A stretch of DNA of 64,000 nucleotides from Gemmatimonadaceae bacterium (GCA_019637355.1 JAHBVT010000001.1:930001-994000); one strand, 5' to 3'. Counted from the stretch's first letter, positions 26,479-37,478 are shown. Notes: generated by a model not told the origin, from the letters alone. Made by a program: numbers and translations.

Positions 26479-28995
26479 ATGCGCTCCCTTCACCGCATTC
26501 GCGCACGCTGGACGCTCTCCAGTCGCCTTCTCGGCGTCGCCGCCTTGGCGGTGATGCCGGGTTGCCGTGGCGAGCGGCCGCTCGGCCCGCGCGCGGTGAA
26601 GCAGGTCGCGGTCGTCGCGCTGGCGGATACGATCCGCCCCGGCCAGACGGCCGCGCTCGCGGCCGTCGCGCTCAACGTGTCGGGCGACCTCCTCGACGTG
26701 CCGATCGCGTGGCGGTCATTGACGCCTGCGCTGGCGAGCGTGGATGCGGACGGCAATGTGTTGGCGTTGGCCCCGGGCGTCGCGACCATCCGTGCGACGG
26801 CGAGCGCCGTATTCGCCGACCAGCGCCTCTTCCTCGTGAATCCGCCGGCAGCCGATCTTGTGGACCTGCCGGACTCGCTGATCCTCACCCTGCCGGGGCC
26901 TCCGGTGCGCGTGACGGCGCAGCCGGTGGATGCGGGTGGAGCGCAAATCATCGGCGCCCCCACGCAGTGGACCAGCGATGCCGCTCGCATCGCCATCGTT
27001 TCCGGGGACGGCATCATCTCGCCGATCGCGATCGGTCGCGCCGTGCTCACGGTACAGGTGGACGGCGTGTCGCGCACGATGCCGGTGCGCGTGACGCCCA
27101 CGCCGAGTGCCGCGGCGCCGATCATCACAGAGGTCGCGCCGCTGCTGATCCATCCCGGCGAGCTGATCACGGTGCGCGGCGAAGGCTTCACCCGCGCCCC
27201 TAGCGGCGCCAGCGTATTCGTGGACGGCCGCGCGCTGCAGCTGACCTCGCTCTCGGATACGCTGCTCACCGGCGTGCTCGCGTCGGCGGGCCTGCCCTGC
27301 CTGCCGACCAGCGACGTCTTCCTGCAGGTCACGACCGAAAGCGGCATCGCGGCGCAGCAGGTCCGCCTGCAGGTCGCACCGCAGCGCAGCCCGGCCGTCG
27401 GCACCGCCGAGCTGTTCCTGAGCGCCGCCGAGGCGCGCTGCGTCGAGCTGCCTGGCGACGGTCGCTACCTCGTGACGGTCGTCAACGCCGCGCGTGCGCT
27501 CGGCAGCGGCGGCGTCACCACCGTGGTCGAGGGCCTCGTGGGCGCCGGGACGCCCAGCTTGCTGGCGAGCGTCGAAGCCGTCGGCGGATTCGCCCTCACC
27601 GCGCACAGCGGCGTGCTCGAGGGCTCGCGGCGCCAACTGCAGCAGATGCGCCTCGCGCCGACATCGGCGCTGCAGCCCGCGCTGCAACTGCCCGCCGTCG
27701 GTGGGATCACGGCCGTGCGCATCCCGGACCTCGATGCCGCAAACTTCTGCGTCAGCTACCGACCGATCGACGCGCGCGTCGTGTATCTCGGGAGCACCAT
27801 CGCCATCGTCGAGGACACCATCTCGATGCGCGACGGCGTCCCCACGCTCGCGGGGACGATGGACGCCGCCATCGCCGCGCTGGGCACCGAGGTCGAGACC
27901 GTCATCTGGCCGCTGCTCTCGCGCTTTGGGAATCCCTTGGTGATGGATAGCCGGCTGGACGACAACGGCCGCGTGGTGATCGTGCTCTCACCGGTGATGA
28001 ACGAGCTGCGCAACGGCGAGGTGCTCGGCGCGGTGGTGAGCTGTGACTTCTTCCCGCGCGCCCAACTCCCGTCCAGCAACGTCGGCGAGATGCTCTACCT
28101 GCAGGTGCCGACCTCGGCCGCCGCGGGGATGGTGCCGGGCACGATCGAGCGCTGGCGGCACGAGGTCCGCGGAACCATCGCGCACGAGCTCAAGCACGTG
28201 GTGAGCTTCGCCGAACGCATCGTGCGCGGGCAGTTGCCCGAGGAGAGCTGGCTCGAGGAAGCCGGCGCCCTGCACGCGGAGGAAGTCTACGCGCGCGCCG
28301 TGCTCGGGCTCTCCGCCACCGGTAACACTGGGTACGATGCCATCCGCTGTGAGGTGTTGGTCCTCGTGGGCGCGGCCGACTGCCACGACACGCCGCGGCT
28401 GCTGCGCCCGCACGCCGAGGCGCTGTGGCGCTTCCTCTCAGCGTCACAGGTCCGTTCGCCGCTCGGGCCCACCACCGTCGGGGACCGCAGCTACTACGGC
28501 AGCGCGTGGTCCTTGCTGCGCTGGGCGCTGGACCACGCCGCCGCGTCCGAAGCGACGTTCACCACCGCGCTGACCACCGGCGGACTCAGCGGTGTCGCCA
28601 ACCTCGAGGCCCGCGCGGGCCGCAGTTGGGACCAGATGTTGCTGCGCTGGTCGCTGGCCCTCGCGAGCGACGGCCGTGCCGGACTCACGGTGACGGATTC
28701 GACCTTGCAGTTCCCGTCCTGGGATCTCGCGTCGCTGTTCGCGGGCTTCTGCGCCGACATCGGGTCCTGCGGCGGCGTGTCCAGCGACGGACTGTTCACG
28801 AGCGAGCAGCCGCTGCAGGCACGCGTCGCCGCGGGGAACTTCGCCTACAGCACGGCGAACGTCCCGCCGGGGGGCTTCACCATCGTGGACATCGCGCCCG
28901 GGGCGGCCGGCACGCGAATGCTGTTGCGGCTGTCCAGTGGGAACGGCACGCCGCCACACCAGAACGTCCGCCTCGCCGTCCTGCGCGTCCAATGA
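26479..28995 (+). CDS. Large lipoprotein with Ig-like/IPT domains and HExxH peptidase-like domain
   Basis: 838 residues from ATG 26479. A signal region ends at Cys29 ('ALAVMPGC'), so it is probably a lipoprotein. Two bacterial Ig-like (BID_2-type) modules follow ('LASVDADGNVLALAPGVATI', 'GIISPIAIGRAVLTVQVDG'), then an IPT/TIG-like module ('ITEVAPLLIHPGELITVRGE'). The C-terminal half holds His569-Glu-Leu-Lys-His573 ('GTIAHELKHVVSFAER') and 'LPEESWLEEAGALHAEE', a gluzincin-like arrangement. It is probably a cell-surface metallopeptidase; the substrate is unknown. The frame is open further upstream to 26197 but overlaps the divergent gene. Confidence 0.75.
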   Translation: MRSLHRIRARWTLSSRLLGVAALAVMPGCRGERPLGPRAVKQVAVVALADTIRPGQTAALAAVALNVSGDLLDVPIAWRSLTPALASVDADGNVLALAPGVATIRATASAVFADQRLFLVNPPAADLVDLPDSLILTLPGPPVRVTAQPVDAGGAQIIGAPTQWTSDAARIAIVSGDGIISPIAIGRAVLTVQVDGVSRTMPVRVTPTPSAAAPIITEVAPLLIHPGELITVRGEGFTRAPSGASVFVDGRALQLTSLSDTLLTGVLASAGLPCLPTSDVFLQVTTESGIAAQQVRLQVAPQRSPAVGTAELFLSAAEARCVELPGDGRYLVTVVNAARALGSGGVTTVVEGLVGAGTPSLLASVEAVGGFALTAHSGVLEGSRRQLQQMRLAPTSALQPALQLPAVGGITAVRIPDLDAANFCVSYRPIDARVVYLGSTIAIVEDTISMRDGVPTLAGTMDAAIAALGTEVETVIWPLLSRFGNPLVMDSRLDDNGRVVIVLSPVMNELRNGEVLGAVVSCDFFPRAQLPSSNVGEMLYLQVPTSAAAGMVPGTIERWRHEVRGTIAHELKHVVSFAERIVRGQLPEESWLEEAGALHAEEVYARAVLGLSATGNTGYDAIRCEVLVLVGAADCHDTPRLLRPHAEALWRFLSASQVRSPLGPTTVGDRSYYGSAWSLLRWALDHAAASEATFTTALTTGGLSGVANLEARAGRSWDQMLLRWSLALASDGRAGLTVTDSTLQFPSWDLASLFAGFCADIGSCGGVSSDGLFTSEQPLQARVAAGNFAYSTANVPPGGFTIVDIAPGAAGTRMLLRLSSGNGTPPHQNVRLAVLRVQ

Positions 28996-29004
28996 CGCCT
29001 CGCG

Positions 29005-31547
29005 TCAGCTCTCGCGCAGGGCGGCCATCGGCGTCTCGCGAAACACGTCGCGGCCGGTAAGCAGGCCAATCGACACCGCCAGCGCCGTCATCATCGTCGC
29101 GACGCCCAGTGCCGGGAGTGGCGCCAGCGCGAAGCTGCCCTCGAACACGAAGGTCACCAGCGCCCAGGCACCTCCGATGGCCAGCAGCATCCCCGTCAGG
29201 CTGCCGAGCAGGCCCAGCACCGCGTACTCCGCCAGCAGGATGCGCCCGATCTGCGCCCGCGTGGCGCCGAGCGTCTTGAGCAGCACGCCCTCGCGAAGGC
29301 GGTCGCGGCGGGTGGCCGCCACCGCGCTGAACAGCACCGGCACGCCCATCGCCAACGAGAACAGCGCCAAGAAACGCACCGTCAACGTGACCTTGCTGAC
29401 GATCTGATTGATGGTCCCGCGCACCAGCGAGAGGTCGATGCTGGACACGTTCGGGTAGCGCCGCACCGACTCGCGCTGCAGCCGCGCGACCGCCGTGTCG
29501 CTGCCGACGGCGGCGATGGTGACGAACTGCTGCGGTGCATCGCGGATGGCGGCCGGGCTGAACACGGCGAAGAAGTTCGGCTCGAAGCGGCCCCAGTCCA
29601 CCTCACGGATGCTGGTGAGCACGGCCTCGACCACCACGCCCTGCACGTCCCATCGCAGGGTGTCGCCGAGGCTGACGCCGAGCTCGGCGGTGATGTCGCG
29701 CTCGAGCGAGACCTCGCGCGCGCCCTGCGCCAGCGCCCGCTCGCTGAACCACTCGCCCGAGAGGATCGTCTCGGTGGCGACCGTCGAGTCGCGGTAGGTG
29801 GAGCGATACTCGCGCCGGAACGCCCAGTTGCGGACTGGCACCCCGGCACGCTCGGACCAGCCGGCGAGGTCCAGTCCGTTGGCCCCGACGAAGCGCATCG
29901 TCACGATCGGTGTCTCGCTCACGACGATGTGCCCGTTGTCCCGCACCAGCGCGGCGAGGCCCGTGCGCTGGTCCTCCTGCACGTCGAAGAACACGAGGTT
30001 GCCGCGCGAGGCGGCCGCCGTCACGTCGAAGGCCCGTAGCAGGTTGGCTTGCACGAGGATGATCGTCGTGACGAGGAACGCGCCGAAGCCCAGGGCCAGC
30101 ACCACCGCCTGCGTCTGCGCCGCCGGCCGGTGGAGGTTGGCCATCCCTTGCCGCAGCACGTAGGGCCAGCTCGGACGCACGAGGCGCCGCGTGAGGCGCG
30201 ACACGCCCACCGCGCTGCCCCAGAGCATCCCGATGCTCACGAACACGCCGATCGCGAACAGCAGGCCCTGCATCGTGTTCTCGGCGCGCGTCACGGCCAA
30301 CACGACGACGCTGGCGACCAGGCCGACATTGGTGAGCTGCGTCAGGACATCCGAGCGCCGCGAAGCAGCCAGCGCCGCGTCATCACGCCGGATGGCCTGC
30401 AACGGCGACACGCGGCGCAGCACCAGCAGCGGCCGCAGCGCAAACACGATCGCCACCCACAGCCCGATGCCGAGCCCGAGCAGCAGGGCAGACGGCACGA
30501 GCGTCACCTGCACGTCCACGGGCAGGAAGTCCCCAAGCGCCTGCGGCAGCAGGAACTGGATGCCGACGCCCAGCAGCGCGCCGGCCCCGGCGCCCACCAG
30601 TCCCATCACCGCGGCCTGCACGAGATAGATGGTCAGCACCTGTCCGCTCGAGGCTCCGAGGCAGCGGAGCACGGCGACGGTGTCGATCTTGCGCTGCACG
30701 AACGCGTTGACGCCGCTGGCCACGCCGATGCCGCCGAGCAGCAGCGCGATGAGCCCGACGACGGAGAGAAAGCGCGCCAGTTGTTGGATGGCGTCGGTGA
30801 GGTCGCCTTCGCGCTCCTCGACGGTCCGCAGGCGGATGTTGAGCGAGTCGAAGCGCGGACGCAGCGGCGCCGCCCAGATCGGCGTGCGCGTGCCCTCCGG
30901 CAGCTTGACCACCGCCTCGTACTCGGCGCGCGCGCCCAGCCCGAGCAGACCCGTCGCCGCGAGGTGGCGCTCCGAGATGAAGACGCGGGGGCCCACCGTC
31001 GCCGCGATGCCCGGGTCGCCGGGAATGTTCGTGAGTGCCGCGCGGATCTCGAAGCGCGTGAAGCCGATCTGCAGGGAGTCGCCGACCTGCGCATCGAGCC
31101 CCACCAGCAACGAGGGATCCACCATCACGTAGCGGCCGTCGTGCAGCTCGGCCCAGCGGCCGGCCGGTTCGGTCAGCACTTCACCGTAGAACGGGAAGCC
31201 GACGCCGACGGCGCGGACCTGCGTCAGGCGCGTGTTGCCACTCGGCTGCGCCGACGCCATTGACGCGAAGCTCGTCACCTTGGCGGTGGGGAAGCCCGCC
31301 GTCGCCAGCGAGTCGAGGATCGAGTCGGCCTTCGTGGTGAATCCCTGCCGCGCGCGCAGGTTGAGGTCCCCGCCCATCAACGTGCGCGACTGCTCCTTGA
31401 TGGAGCGCTGCACGTTGGCGGCAAAGGAGTCGATCGCCACCAACGCCGCCACGCCGAGCGAGATGCTGCTCATATAGAGCAGCAGGCGGCGGCGCGCCGT
31501 GCGACTCTCCCGCCAGGCGAGGCGGAAGAGCGTCGTGAGGGGTGCCC

Positions 31548-31551
<4 letters not shown>
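29005..31551 (-). CDS. ybbP: ABC transporter permease, FtsX/YbbP type
   Basis: 848 residues with ten or so membrane helices and two FtsX/MacB-type permease modules (about 250-400 and 720-845) plus large extracytoplasmic domains. The first helix follows 'FRLAWRESRTARRRLLLY', the usual YbbP start. It overlaps the ATPase gene upstream by four bases (ATGA). YbbA-YbbP is a mechanotransmission-type ABC system predicted to act on lipids or lipoproteins rather than as a classic importer. It is convergent, by nine bases, with the HELKH lipoprotein. Confidence 0.88.
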
Positions 31552-32255
<704 letters not shown>

Positions 32256-32262
32256 CGGTCCG

Positions 32263-32988
32263 GTGCAAAGGGGAAGGTGCTACGCGACGGCCTGCGCGGC
32301 CGCGATGCTGATGGCGGCCTGCGGCGGCTCCGAGACGAAGCCCGCCGCGACGGTGCAGGTTCCGGAGGAATCAACCACCACGGCCCCCCGCGTCGCAACG
32401 ATGGACGACGGGCGGGTCCGCGTGTTGATCATCGGCACCTCCCTGACGGCGGGGCTGGGCATCGATCCAGACGCGGCGTATCCAGCCATCCTGCAGCAGA
32501 TCGCGGACTCCAACCGGCTCCGCGTGCACATCGTCAATGCCGGCCTCTCCGGCGAGACCTCGGCGGGCGCGCTGCGCCGCACCGACTGGCTGCTGCGCGA
32601 CCGTCCTGACGTGGTGGTCATCGAGACAGGGGCCAACGACGGCCTGCGCGGCCTCGAGCCGGATACCACCGCCGCCAACATCGTCGGGATCATCGCCAAA
32701 CTGCGCAGCGCCAATCCGGAGGTGCGCATCCTGCTCGCGCAGATGGAGGCGCCGCCCAACCTCGGGCCGCAGTACACGCGCCGCTTCCGTGACCTCTTCC
32801 TCACCGTAGCCGCCCAGGAGGCGGTGACGCTCATCCCCTTCTTCCTCGACGGAGTGGCCGGCGTGCCCAGCCTCAATCAAGCGGACGGAATCCACCCCAC
32901 CGAGGCGGGCGCACGGCTCGCCGCGCGGAATATGTGGCGGACCCTCGCGCCGGTCCTGCGTCAGGTACCGGGAGCCGAATCTCGATGA
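32263..32988 (+). CDS. tesA: TesA-like SGNH/GDSL arylesterase, probable lipoprotein
   Basis: 241 residues from GTG 32263. A short hydrophobic stretch ends in 'AAAMLMAAC', then GGSE, a lipobox; ATG 32305 would leave no signal, hence the GTG. SGNH blocks are present: I 'LIIGTSLTAGLGI' (Ser nucleophile), II 'NAGLSGETSAGALRR', III 'IETGANDGLRGL', V 'DGIHPTEAG' (Asp/His). These match thioesterase I/arylesterase. It hydrolyses acyl thioesters or esters, probably in the periplasm. Its stop overlaps the start of the tricorn-type gene (ATGA). The exact start is uncertain. Confidence 0.87.
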   Translation: MQRGRCYATACAAAMLMAACGGSETKPAATVQVPEESTTTAPRVATMDDGRVRVLIIGTSLTAGLGIDPDAAYPAILQQIADSNRLRVHIVNAGLSGETSAGALRRTDWLLRDRPDVVVIETGANDGLRGLEPDTTAANIVGIIAKLRSANPEVRILLAQMEAPPNLGPQYTRRFRDLFLTVAAQEAVTLIPFFLDGVAGVPSLNQADGIHPTEAGARLAARNMWRTLAPVLRQVPGAESR

Positions 32989-35900
32989 CACACGCATTCA
33001 TTGTCTGTGCACTCTCCCTCGGCATCGCGGTCTCGGCGGGCGCCCAGTCCGCCGCGCCGCGCACGGCCCTCTTCGCCGAGCCAGACCCGTCGCCAGACGG
33101 CAGCCAGATCGCGTTCGTCTCCGGCGGCGACATCTGGGTCGCGCCCGCCGCTGGCGGTGAGGCCCGCCTGCTCGTCGCACACGCCGCCAACGATTACCGC
33201 CCGCGCTGGTCGCCGGATGGCCGCCACCTCGCCTTCGTCTCCACGCGCAGCGGCAACGGCGATATCTATGTGCTCGACGTCGCGACGAACGCGGTGCGTC
33301 GGCTGACCTTCGACGACGGCGCCGAGCAGCTGGATGCGTGGTCGCCGGACGGGCAGTGGGTCTACTTCTCGTCCACGTCCCAGGACATCGCCGGGATGAA
33401 CGACGTGTACCGCGTGAAGGCCAGCGGTGGCACGCCGATGCGCGTCGCCGGGGACCGCTACGCCAGCGAGTACTGGGCTGCGCCCTCCCCTGACGGACGC
33501 CGGCTCGCGATCACCGCGCGCGGCGTGACGGCGGCGCAGTGGTGGCGCAACGGCTCCTCGCACCTCGATGAATCGGAGATCTGGACGCTCACGCTCGAGG
33601 CCACGCCGCGCTACACGCGTGTTTCGACGGGTCAGCGCCCGGGCAAGGGTCGCGATGCCTGGCCGATGTGGGCGCCGGACGGCCAGGCGCTGTACTTCGT
33701 GAGCGACCGTGGTGGCACGGAGAACCTGTATCGGCAGCCGGTGGGCGGCGGCGAGGCCGTGGCGCTGACCTCGTTCACCGAGGGTCGCGTGCTTTGGCCG
33801 CGTCTCACGCGCGACGGGGGCACGATCTACTTCGAACGCGACTTCCGCATCTGGGCGCTGCGCGTGGCCGGAGGCGCCGCGGCGCCGCTGGCGATTGCCC
33901 TGCGCGGCGCGCCGACGGTACCGGGGCCGGAGCGCACGGTGCTCAACGCCGGCGTGCAGGAGTTTGCGCTCTCGCCGGACGCCCGAAAACTGGCCTTAGT
34001 GATTCGCGGCGAGATCTTCGCCGCCGACGCCAAGGACGGCGGCGAGGCGACGCGCGTGACGCGGAGCGTCGGGCTCGAGGCGATGCCCGCGTGGGCGCCG
34101 GACAGCCGCCGGCTCGTCTACTCCGCGTGGCGCGAGGAGCGCGCACGACTCTACCTGTACGACTTCGCGACGCGCAGTGAACGCGCGCTCACGGCCGGCG
34201 GTGACGACATCAGCGCCCGCTGGTCGCCCGACGGCAAGCTCGTGGCCTTCGTGCGCGGCGGTCGCGAGCTGCGGGTCGTCGACGTGGCCAGCGGCGCGGA
34301 GCGCCTCGTGGCTCGCGGCGCCCAGCTCGGGCGCGTGCCCTTCGTCCCGGAGCGCAACTTCGCGTTCTCGCCCGACGGCTCGCAGCTCGCGTACCTCGAC
34401 ATCACCGAGCGGGGCTTCACCAACGCTTTCGTCGTGCCCGTGGCCGGCGGTGCGCCCCAGCAGGTGAGCTTCCTCTCCAATGCCTTTGGCAGCACCATCG
34501 CGTGGAGCACGGATGGGCGCTCACTGTACTTCGGCAACAGCCAGCGCACCGAACAGGGCCAGGCGATCCGCGTGGATCTCGTGCCGCGCACGCCCACGTT
34601 CCGCGAAGCGCGCTTTGATGCGCTGTTTCCCGCGGATTCCGCGCCGCGCGGCAGCGCGGCAGCCGCACGGGGCTCGGCGTCGGCCGCCAGCACTCCCGCT
34701 CCTGCCGTGAACGTGCGCATCGATACGGCCGGCCTCCGGCGCCGCGCCAACGCACTCCCGATCAACGTGAGTAGCGGTGGGTTGCTCGTGAGCCCTGACG
34801 GCAAGACGGTCGCCGTCGTGGGCAGCGCCGCCGGCCAGACGCAGCTCTGGACCTGGCCGCTCGAAGAAGGCACCACCGAGGCGCCGCAGTTGCGACAGGT
34901 CACATCAAGCGCCGGCGGCAAGGGCGACGTGCAGTGGTCGCCGGATAGCAAGGAACTGTGGTTCCTCAGCGGCGGCCGCGTGCAGGCCATCGGCGTGGAG
35001 AACCGCCAGGCCCGCAGCGTCAACCTCACGGCCACGCTCGAGACCAACTTCGAGGCCGAGCGCGCCGAGGTGTTCCGGCAGGTCTGGGGCCTGACGGCCG
35101 ACAACTTCTACGACGAGGAGATGCACGGGGTGGACTGGCCGGCAGTGCGCGAGGCCTTCGCGCCGGTCGTCGCGGCGTCGCGCACGCCCGACGAGCTGCG
35201 CCGGGCGCTCGGGCTGATGATCGGTGAGCTCAACGCGTCGCACACCGGTGTCGGTGGGCCTGCGGCGCAGGGGCCCAGCACCGGTCGCCTCGGACTCGAC
35301 TTCGTGCGCGAGGACGCCGAGCGTGATGGACGGCTGCGCATCGCCGGCATCCTCACGGACGGGCCGGTGGCGGTCGCGGGCGGTGTCGCGCCGGGCGAGT
35401 TCCTGATCGCCGTCAACGGCACGCCGGTGCAGGGTGCCAACCTCGACTCGCTGCTGGCGTACACCACGGGTCGGCGCGTGACGCTGCGCGTGGCGGCCTC
35501 GGCGGACGGCCGCAACGCGCGCGACGTGGCGGTGCTGCCGATCGGCACGGGCGCGGAGAAGAACCTCCGGTACCGGGCGTGGGTCGACGAGCGCCGCGCG
35601 TACGTCGCGCGCGTCAGCGGCGGGCGCCTGGGCTACGTGCATATGCTCGATATGGGCGAAGGGTCGCTGCGTCAGCTGTACGTGGACCTCGACGCCGAGA
35701 ACCTGGGCCGCGAGGGCGTGGTCATCGACCTGCGCAACAACAACGGCGGCTTCGTGAACGCCTACGCGTTGGACGTCTTCAGCCGGCGCCCGTACCTGTC
35801 GATGGAGCGTCGCGGCACGGGGGTGGAGGCCTCGGCGCGCCTGCAGCTCGGGCAGCGGGCCTTCGAGGGGCCCACGGTGCTCGTCACCAACCAGCATTCG

Positions 35901-36188
35901 TTGAGCGACGCGGAGGACTTCACCGAGGGCTATCGCGCGCTGGGCCTCGGGCCGGTGGTCGGGGAGCCGACATCGGGTTGGATCATCTACACGAGCAACG
36001 TGACCCTGTTTGAGGGCACGACGCTGCGCATCCCGTTCATCCGGGTGCGCGACGCCGAGGGCAAGGAGATGGAGCTCTTCCCGCGGCCGGTGGACGTGCG
36101 GGTGGACCGCCCGATGGGCGAGGGCTACTCGGGGCGGGACAGCCAATTGGACGCGGCCGTGGCTGCGCTGTTGGCTCGACTCCGTTGA
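32985..36188 (+). CDS. Tricorn-type S41 peptidase with beta-propeller and PDZ domains
   Basis: 1067 residues with signal peptide (MTHAFIVCALSLGIAVSAGA). Residues 30 to about 600 are TolB-like propeller repeats ('PDPSPDGSQIAFVSGGDIWV', 'RWSPDGRHLAFVSTRSGNG'). A helical C1 region follows ('QVWGLTADNFYDEEMHGVDW'), a PDZ domain (about 795-860), and the S41 core: 'VVIDLRNNNGGFVNAY' near 916 and the nucleophile loop 'TNQHSLSDAEDF' (Ser972 or Ser974). This is the tricorn protease domain order. Tricorn degrades peptides; the bacterial exported homologues have unknown targets. Coupled to the TesA-like gene. Confidence 0.92.
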   Translation: MTHAFIVCALSLGIAVSAGAQSAAPRTALFAEPDPSPDGSQIAFVSGGDIWVAPAAGGEARLLVAHAANDYRPRWSPDGRHLAFVSTRSGNGDIYVLDVATNAVRRLTFDDGAEQLDAWSPDGQWVYFSSTSQDIAGMNDVYRVKASGGTPMRVAGDRYASEYWAAPSPDGRRLAITARGVTAAQWWRNGSSHLDESEIWTLTLEATPRYTRVSTGQRPGKGRDAWPMWAPDGQALYFVSDRGGTENLYRQPVGGGEAVALTSFTEGRVLWPRLTRDGGTIYFERDFRIWALRVAGGAAAPLAIALRGAPTVPGPERTVLNAGVQEFALSPDARKLALVIRGEIFAADAKDGGEATRVTRSVGLEAMPAWAPDSRRLVYSAWREERARLYLYDFATRSERALTAGGDDISARWSPDGKLVAFVRGGRELRVVDVASGAERLVARGAQLGRVPFVPERNFAFSPDGSQLAYLDITERGFTNAFVVPVAGGAPQQVSFLSNAFGSTIAWSTDGRSLYFGNSQRTEQGQAIRVDLVPRTPTFREARFDALFPADSAPRGSAAAARGSASAASTPAPAVNVRIDTAGLRRRANALPINVSSGGLLVSPDGKTVAVVGSAAGQTQLWTWPLEEGTTEAPQLRQVTSSAGGKGDVQWSPDSKELWFLSGGRVQAIGVENRQARSVNLTATLETNFEAERAEVFRQVWGLTADNFYDEEMHGVDWPAVREAFAPVVAASRTPDELRRALGLMIGELNASHTGVGGPAAQGPSTGRLGLDFVREDAERDGRLRIAGILTDGPVAVAGGVAPGEFLIAVNGTPVQGANLDSLLAYTTGRRVTLRVAASADGRNARDVAVLPIGTGAEKNLRYRAWVDERRAYVARVSGGRLGYVHMLDMGEGSLRQLYVDLDAENLGREGVVIDLRNNNGGFVNAYALDVFSRRPYLSMERRGTGVEASARLQLGQRAFEGPTVLVTNQHSLSDAEDFTEGYRALGLGPVVGEPTSGWIIYTSNVTLFEGTTLRIPFIRVRDAEGKEMELFPRPVDVRVDRPMGEGYSGRDSQLDAAVAALLARLR

Positions 36189-36266
36189 CCGGGGAGGGTG
36201 AATCGGGTAAACTTCGAGGCTGTCTACGTTTAGGCCCGATATTCACCTGATTCGTCCGGTTCGCAT

Positions 36267-36833
36267 ATGGCTCTCCCGGCTACCCAAATCCGTCGTGGGA
36301 TGGTGATCGTCTTCGAAGGCGATCCCTGCCGCATCATCGAGTTCCGTCACCACACGCCGGGCAACCTGCGCGCGATGGTGCAGGCCAAGCTCAAGAACCT
36401 GCGCTCGGGGAACAACTTCGAGCACCGCTTCCGCGCCGACGACCAACTGCACAAGGCGGATATGGAGACGCAGGAGCTGCAGTTCCTGTATAAGGGCGGC
36501 GATTCCTACCACTTCATGAACACGGACAATTACGAGCAGCTCGAGATGGACGAGGAGACGCTCGGGGACAACGCGCCGTGGATGCAGGACAATATGATGG
36601 TGATGGTGGAGTTCTATAACGGGAAGCCGATGTCCATCCAGCTGCCGCAGTTTATGAACTTCACGATCGTGGACACGGCGCCGGTGATGAAGACGGCGAC
36701 GAAGACGGCGAGCTCGAAGCCGGCGGTCCTGGAGAATGGCGTGACGATCAACGTGCCGGAGTTCATTGCGTCGGGTGAGCGGGTGCGCGTGAATCCGAAT
36801 ACGGGCGAGTATATGGATCGAGCCAAGGACTGA
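36267..36833 (+). CDS. efp: Elongation factor P
   Basis: 188 residues, full length. EF-P relieves ribosome stalling at polyproline. The three beta-barrel domains are recognisable, starting MALPATQIRRGMVIVFEGD and ending 'VRVNPNTGEYMDRAKD'. The loop I tip that carries modified Lys34 in E. coli reads 'HHTPGNLRAMVQ' here, with Asn33 at the tip and Arg35 two residues later, so neither the lysine (EpmA) nor the EarP-type arginine position is conserved. No modification gene is nearby. About 80 bp of leader precedes it. Confidence 0.97.
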   Translation: MALPATQIRRGMVIVFEGDPCRIIEFRHHTPGNLRAMVQAKLKNLRSGNNFEHRFRADDQLHKADMETQELQFLYKGGDSYHFMNTDNYEQLEMDEETLGDNAPWMQDNMMVMVEFYNGKPMSIQLPQFMNFTIVDTAPVMKTATKTASSKPAVLENGVTINVPEFIASGERVRVNPNTGEYMDRAKD

Positions 36834-36839
36834 GTGTTC

Positions 36840-36894
36840 GACGGAGGGCGGATGACGGACGCTTGTGGCATCCGTCGTTCGTCATCCGTCCCTA
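36840..36894. repeat. Heptad repeat hairpin between efp and tRNA cluster
   Basis: Heptads ACGGAGG, GCGGATG, ACGGACG, CTTGTGG, CATCCGT, CGTTCGT, CATCCGT. The GCGGATGACGGACG arm pairs imperfectly with CGTTCGTCATCCGT. It probably terminates efp transcription. Confidence 0.75.
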
Positions 36895-36957
36895 GTTGAA
36901 AAGCCCTGAGCGCCCCGCTATTTTTCGCCTTCTGCGGCTCAATCGGGTTGCGATATG

Positions 36958-37031
36958 GTGGCTGTAGCTCAGTCGGTTAGAGCATCGGATTGTGGTTCCG
37001 AGGGTCGCGGGTTCGAATCCCGTCAGCCACC
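36958..37031 (+). tRNA. tRNA-His(GTG)
   Basis: Acceptor GTGGCTG pairs with CAGCCAC; anticodon GTG; T-arm GGGTTCGAATCCC. A G at 36957 could serve as the histidine-specific G-1, opposite C at 37031. First of seven clustered tRNAs; TATTTT at 36919-36924 may be the -10 element. Confidence 0.96.
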
Positions 37032-37043
37032 CCTCGAAGTCTT

Positions 37044-37116
37044 AGGTCCGTAGCTCAATTGGTAGAGCACCGGTCTCCAAAACCGGCGGTTGGGGGTTCG
37101 ATTCCCTCCGGGCCTG
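37044..37116 (+). tRNA. tRNA-Trp(CCA)
   Basis: Acceptor AGGTCCG pairs with CGGGCCT; anticodon loop TCTCCAAAA region gives CCA; T-arm GGGTTCGATTCCC; discriminator G. The spacer after it carries a heptad repeat. Confidence 0.96.
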
Positions 37117-37122
37117 TGTGAG

Positions 37123-37188
37123 GGACGGAGGACGGATGCGAGTTGGGATGCGGAGCGATGGCGTCCGTCATCAGTCATCCGTCGCGCA
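37123..37188. repeat. Heptad repeat between tRNA-Trp and tRNA-Glu
   Basis: GGACGGA twice at the left, CCGTCAT, CAGTCAT, CCGTCGC at the right, with an imperfect inverted arrangement between. Confidence 0.65.
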
Positions 37189-37196
37189 GCAAGAAC

Positions 37197-37269
<73 letters not shown>

Positions 37270-37299
37270 CTCCGTAGGTCAGCAGGTCCGAGGGACATC

Positions 37300-37371
37300 G
37301 GCCCCATCGTCTATCGGCTAGGACGGCACCCTTTCAAGGTGCAGAGACGGGTTCGATTCCCGTTGGGGCTA
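37300..37371 (+). tRNA. tRNA-Glu(TTC)
   Basis: Acceptor GGCCCCA pairs with TGGGGCT (terminal G-U); anticodon loop CTTTCAA gives TTC; T-arm GGGTTCGATTCCC; discriminator A. Confidence 0.96.
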
Positions 37372-37391
37372 TACTCGCCCCCTGCGGGGGC

Positions 37392-37440
37392 GGGACGTCA
37401 GACACAAGACGGAAGACGGAAGGTGCAAGGACGGGTGATG
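37392..37440. repeat. Heptad repeat between tRNA-Glu and tRNA-Asp
   Basis: CAGACAC, AAGACGG, AAGACGG, AAGGTGC, AAGGACG, GGTGATG: seven-base periodicity in a tRNA spacer. Confidence 0.65.
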
Positions 37441-37478
37441 GCAGGCGCTCCCGATCGCTGCACGTGCAGGATGGTGTT

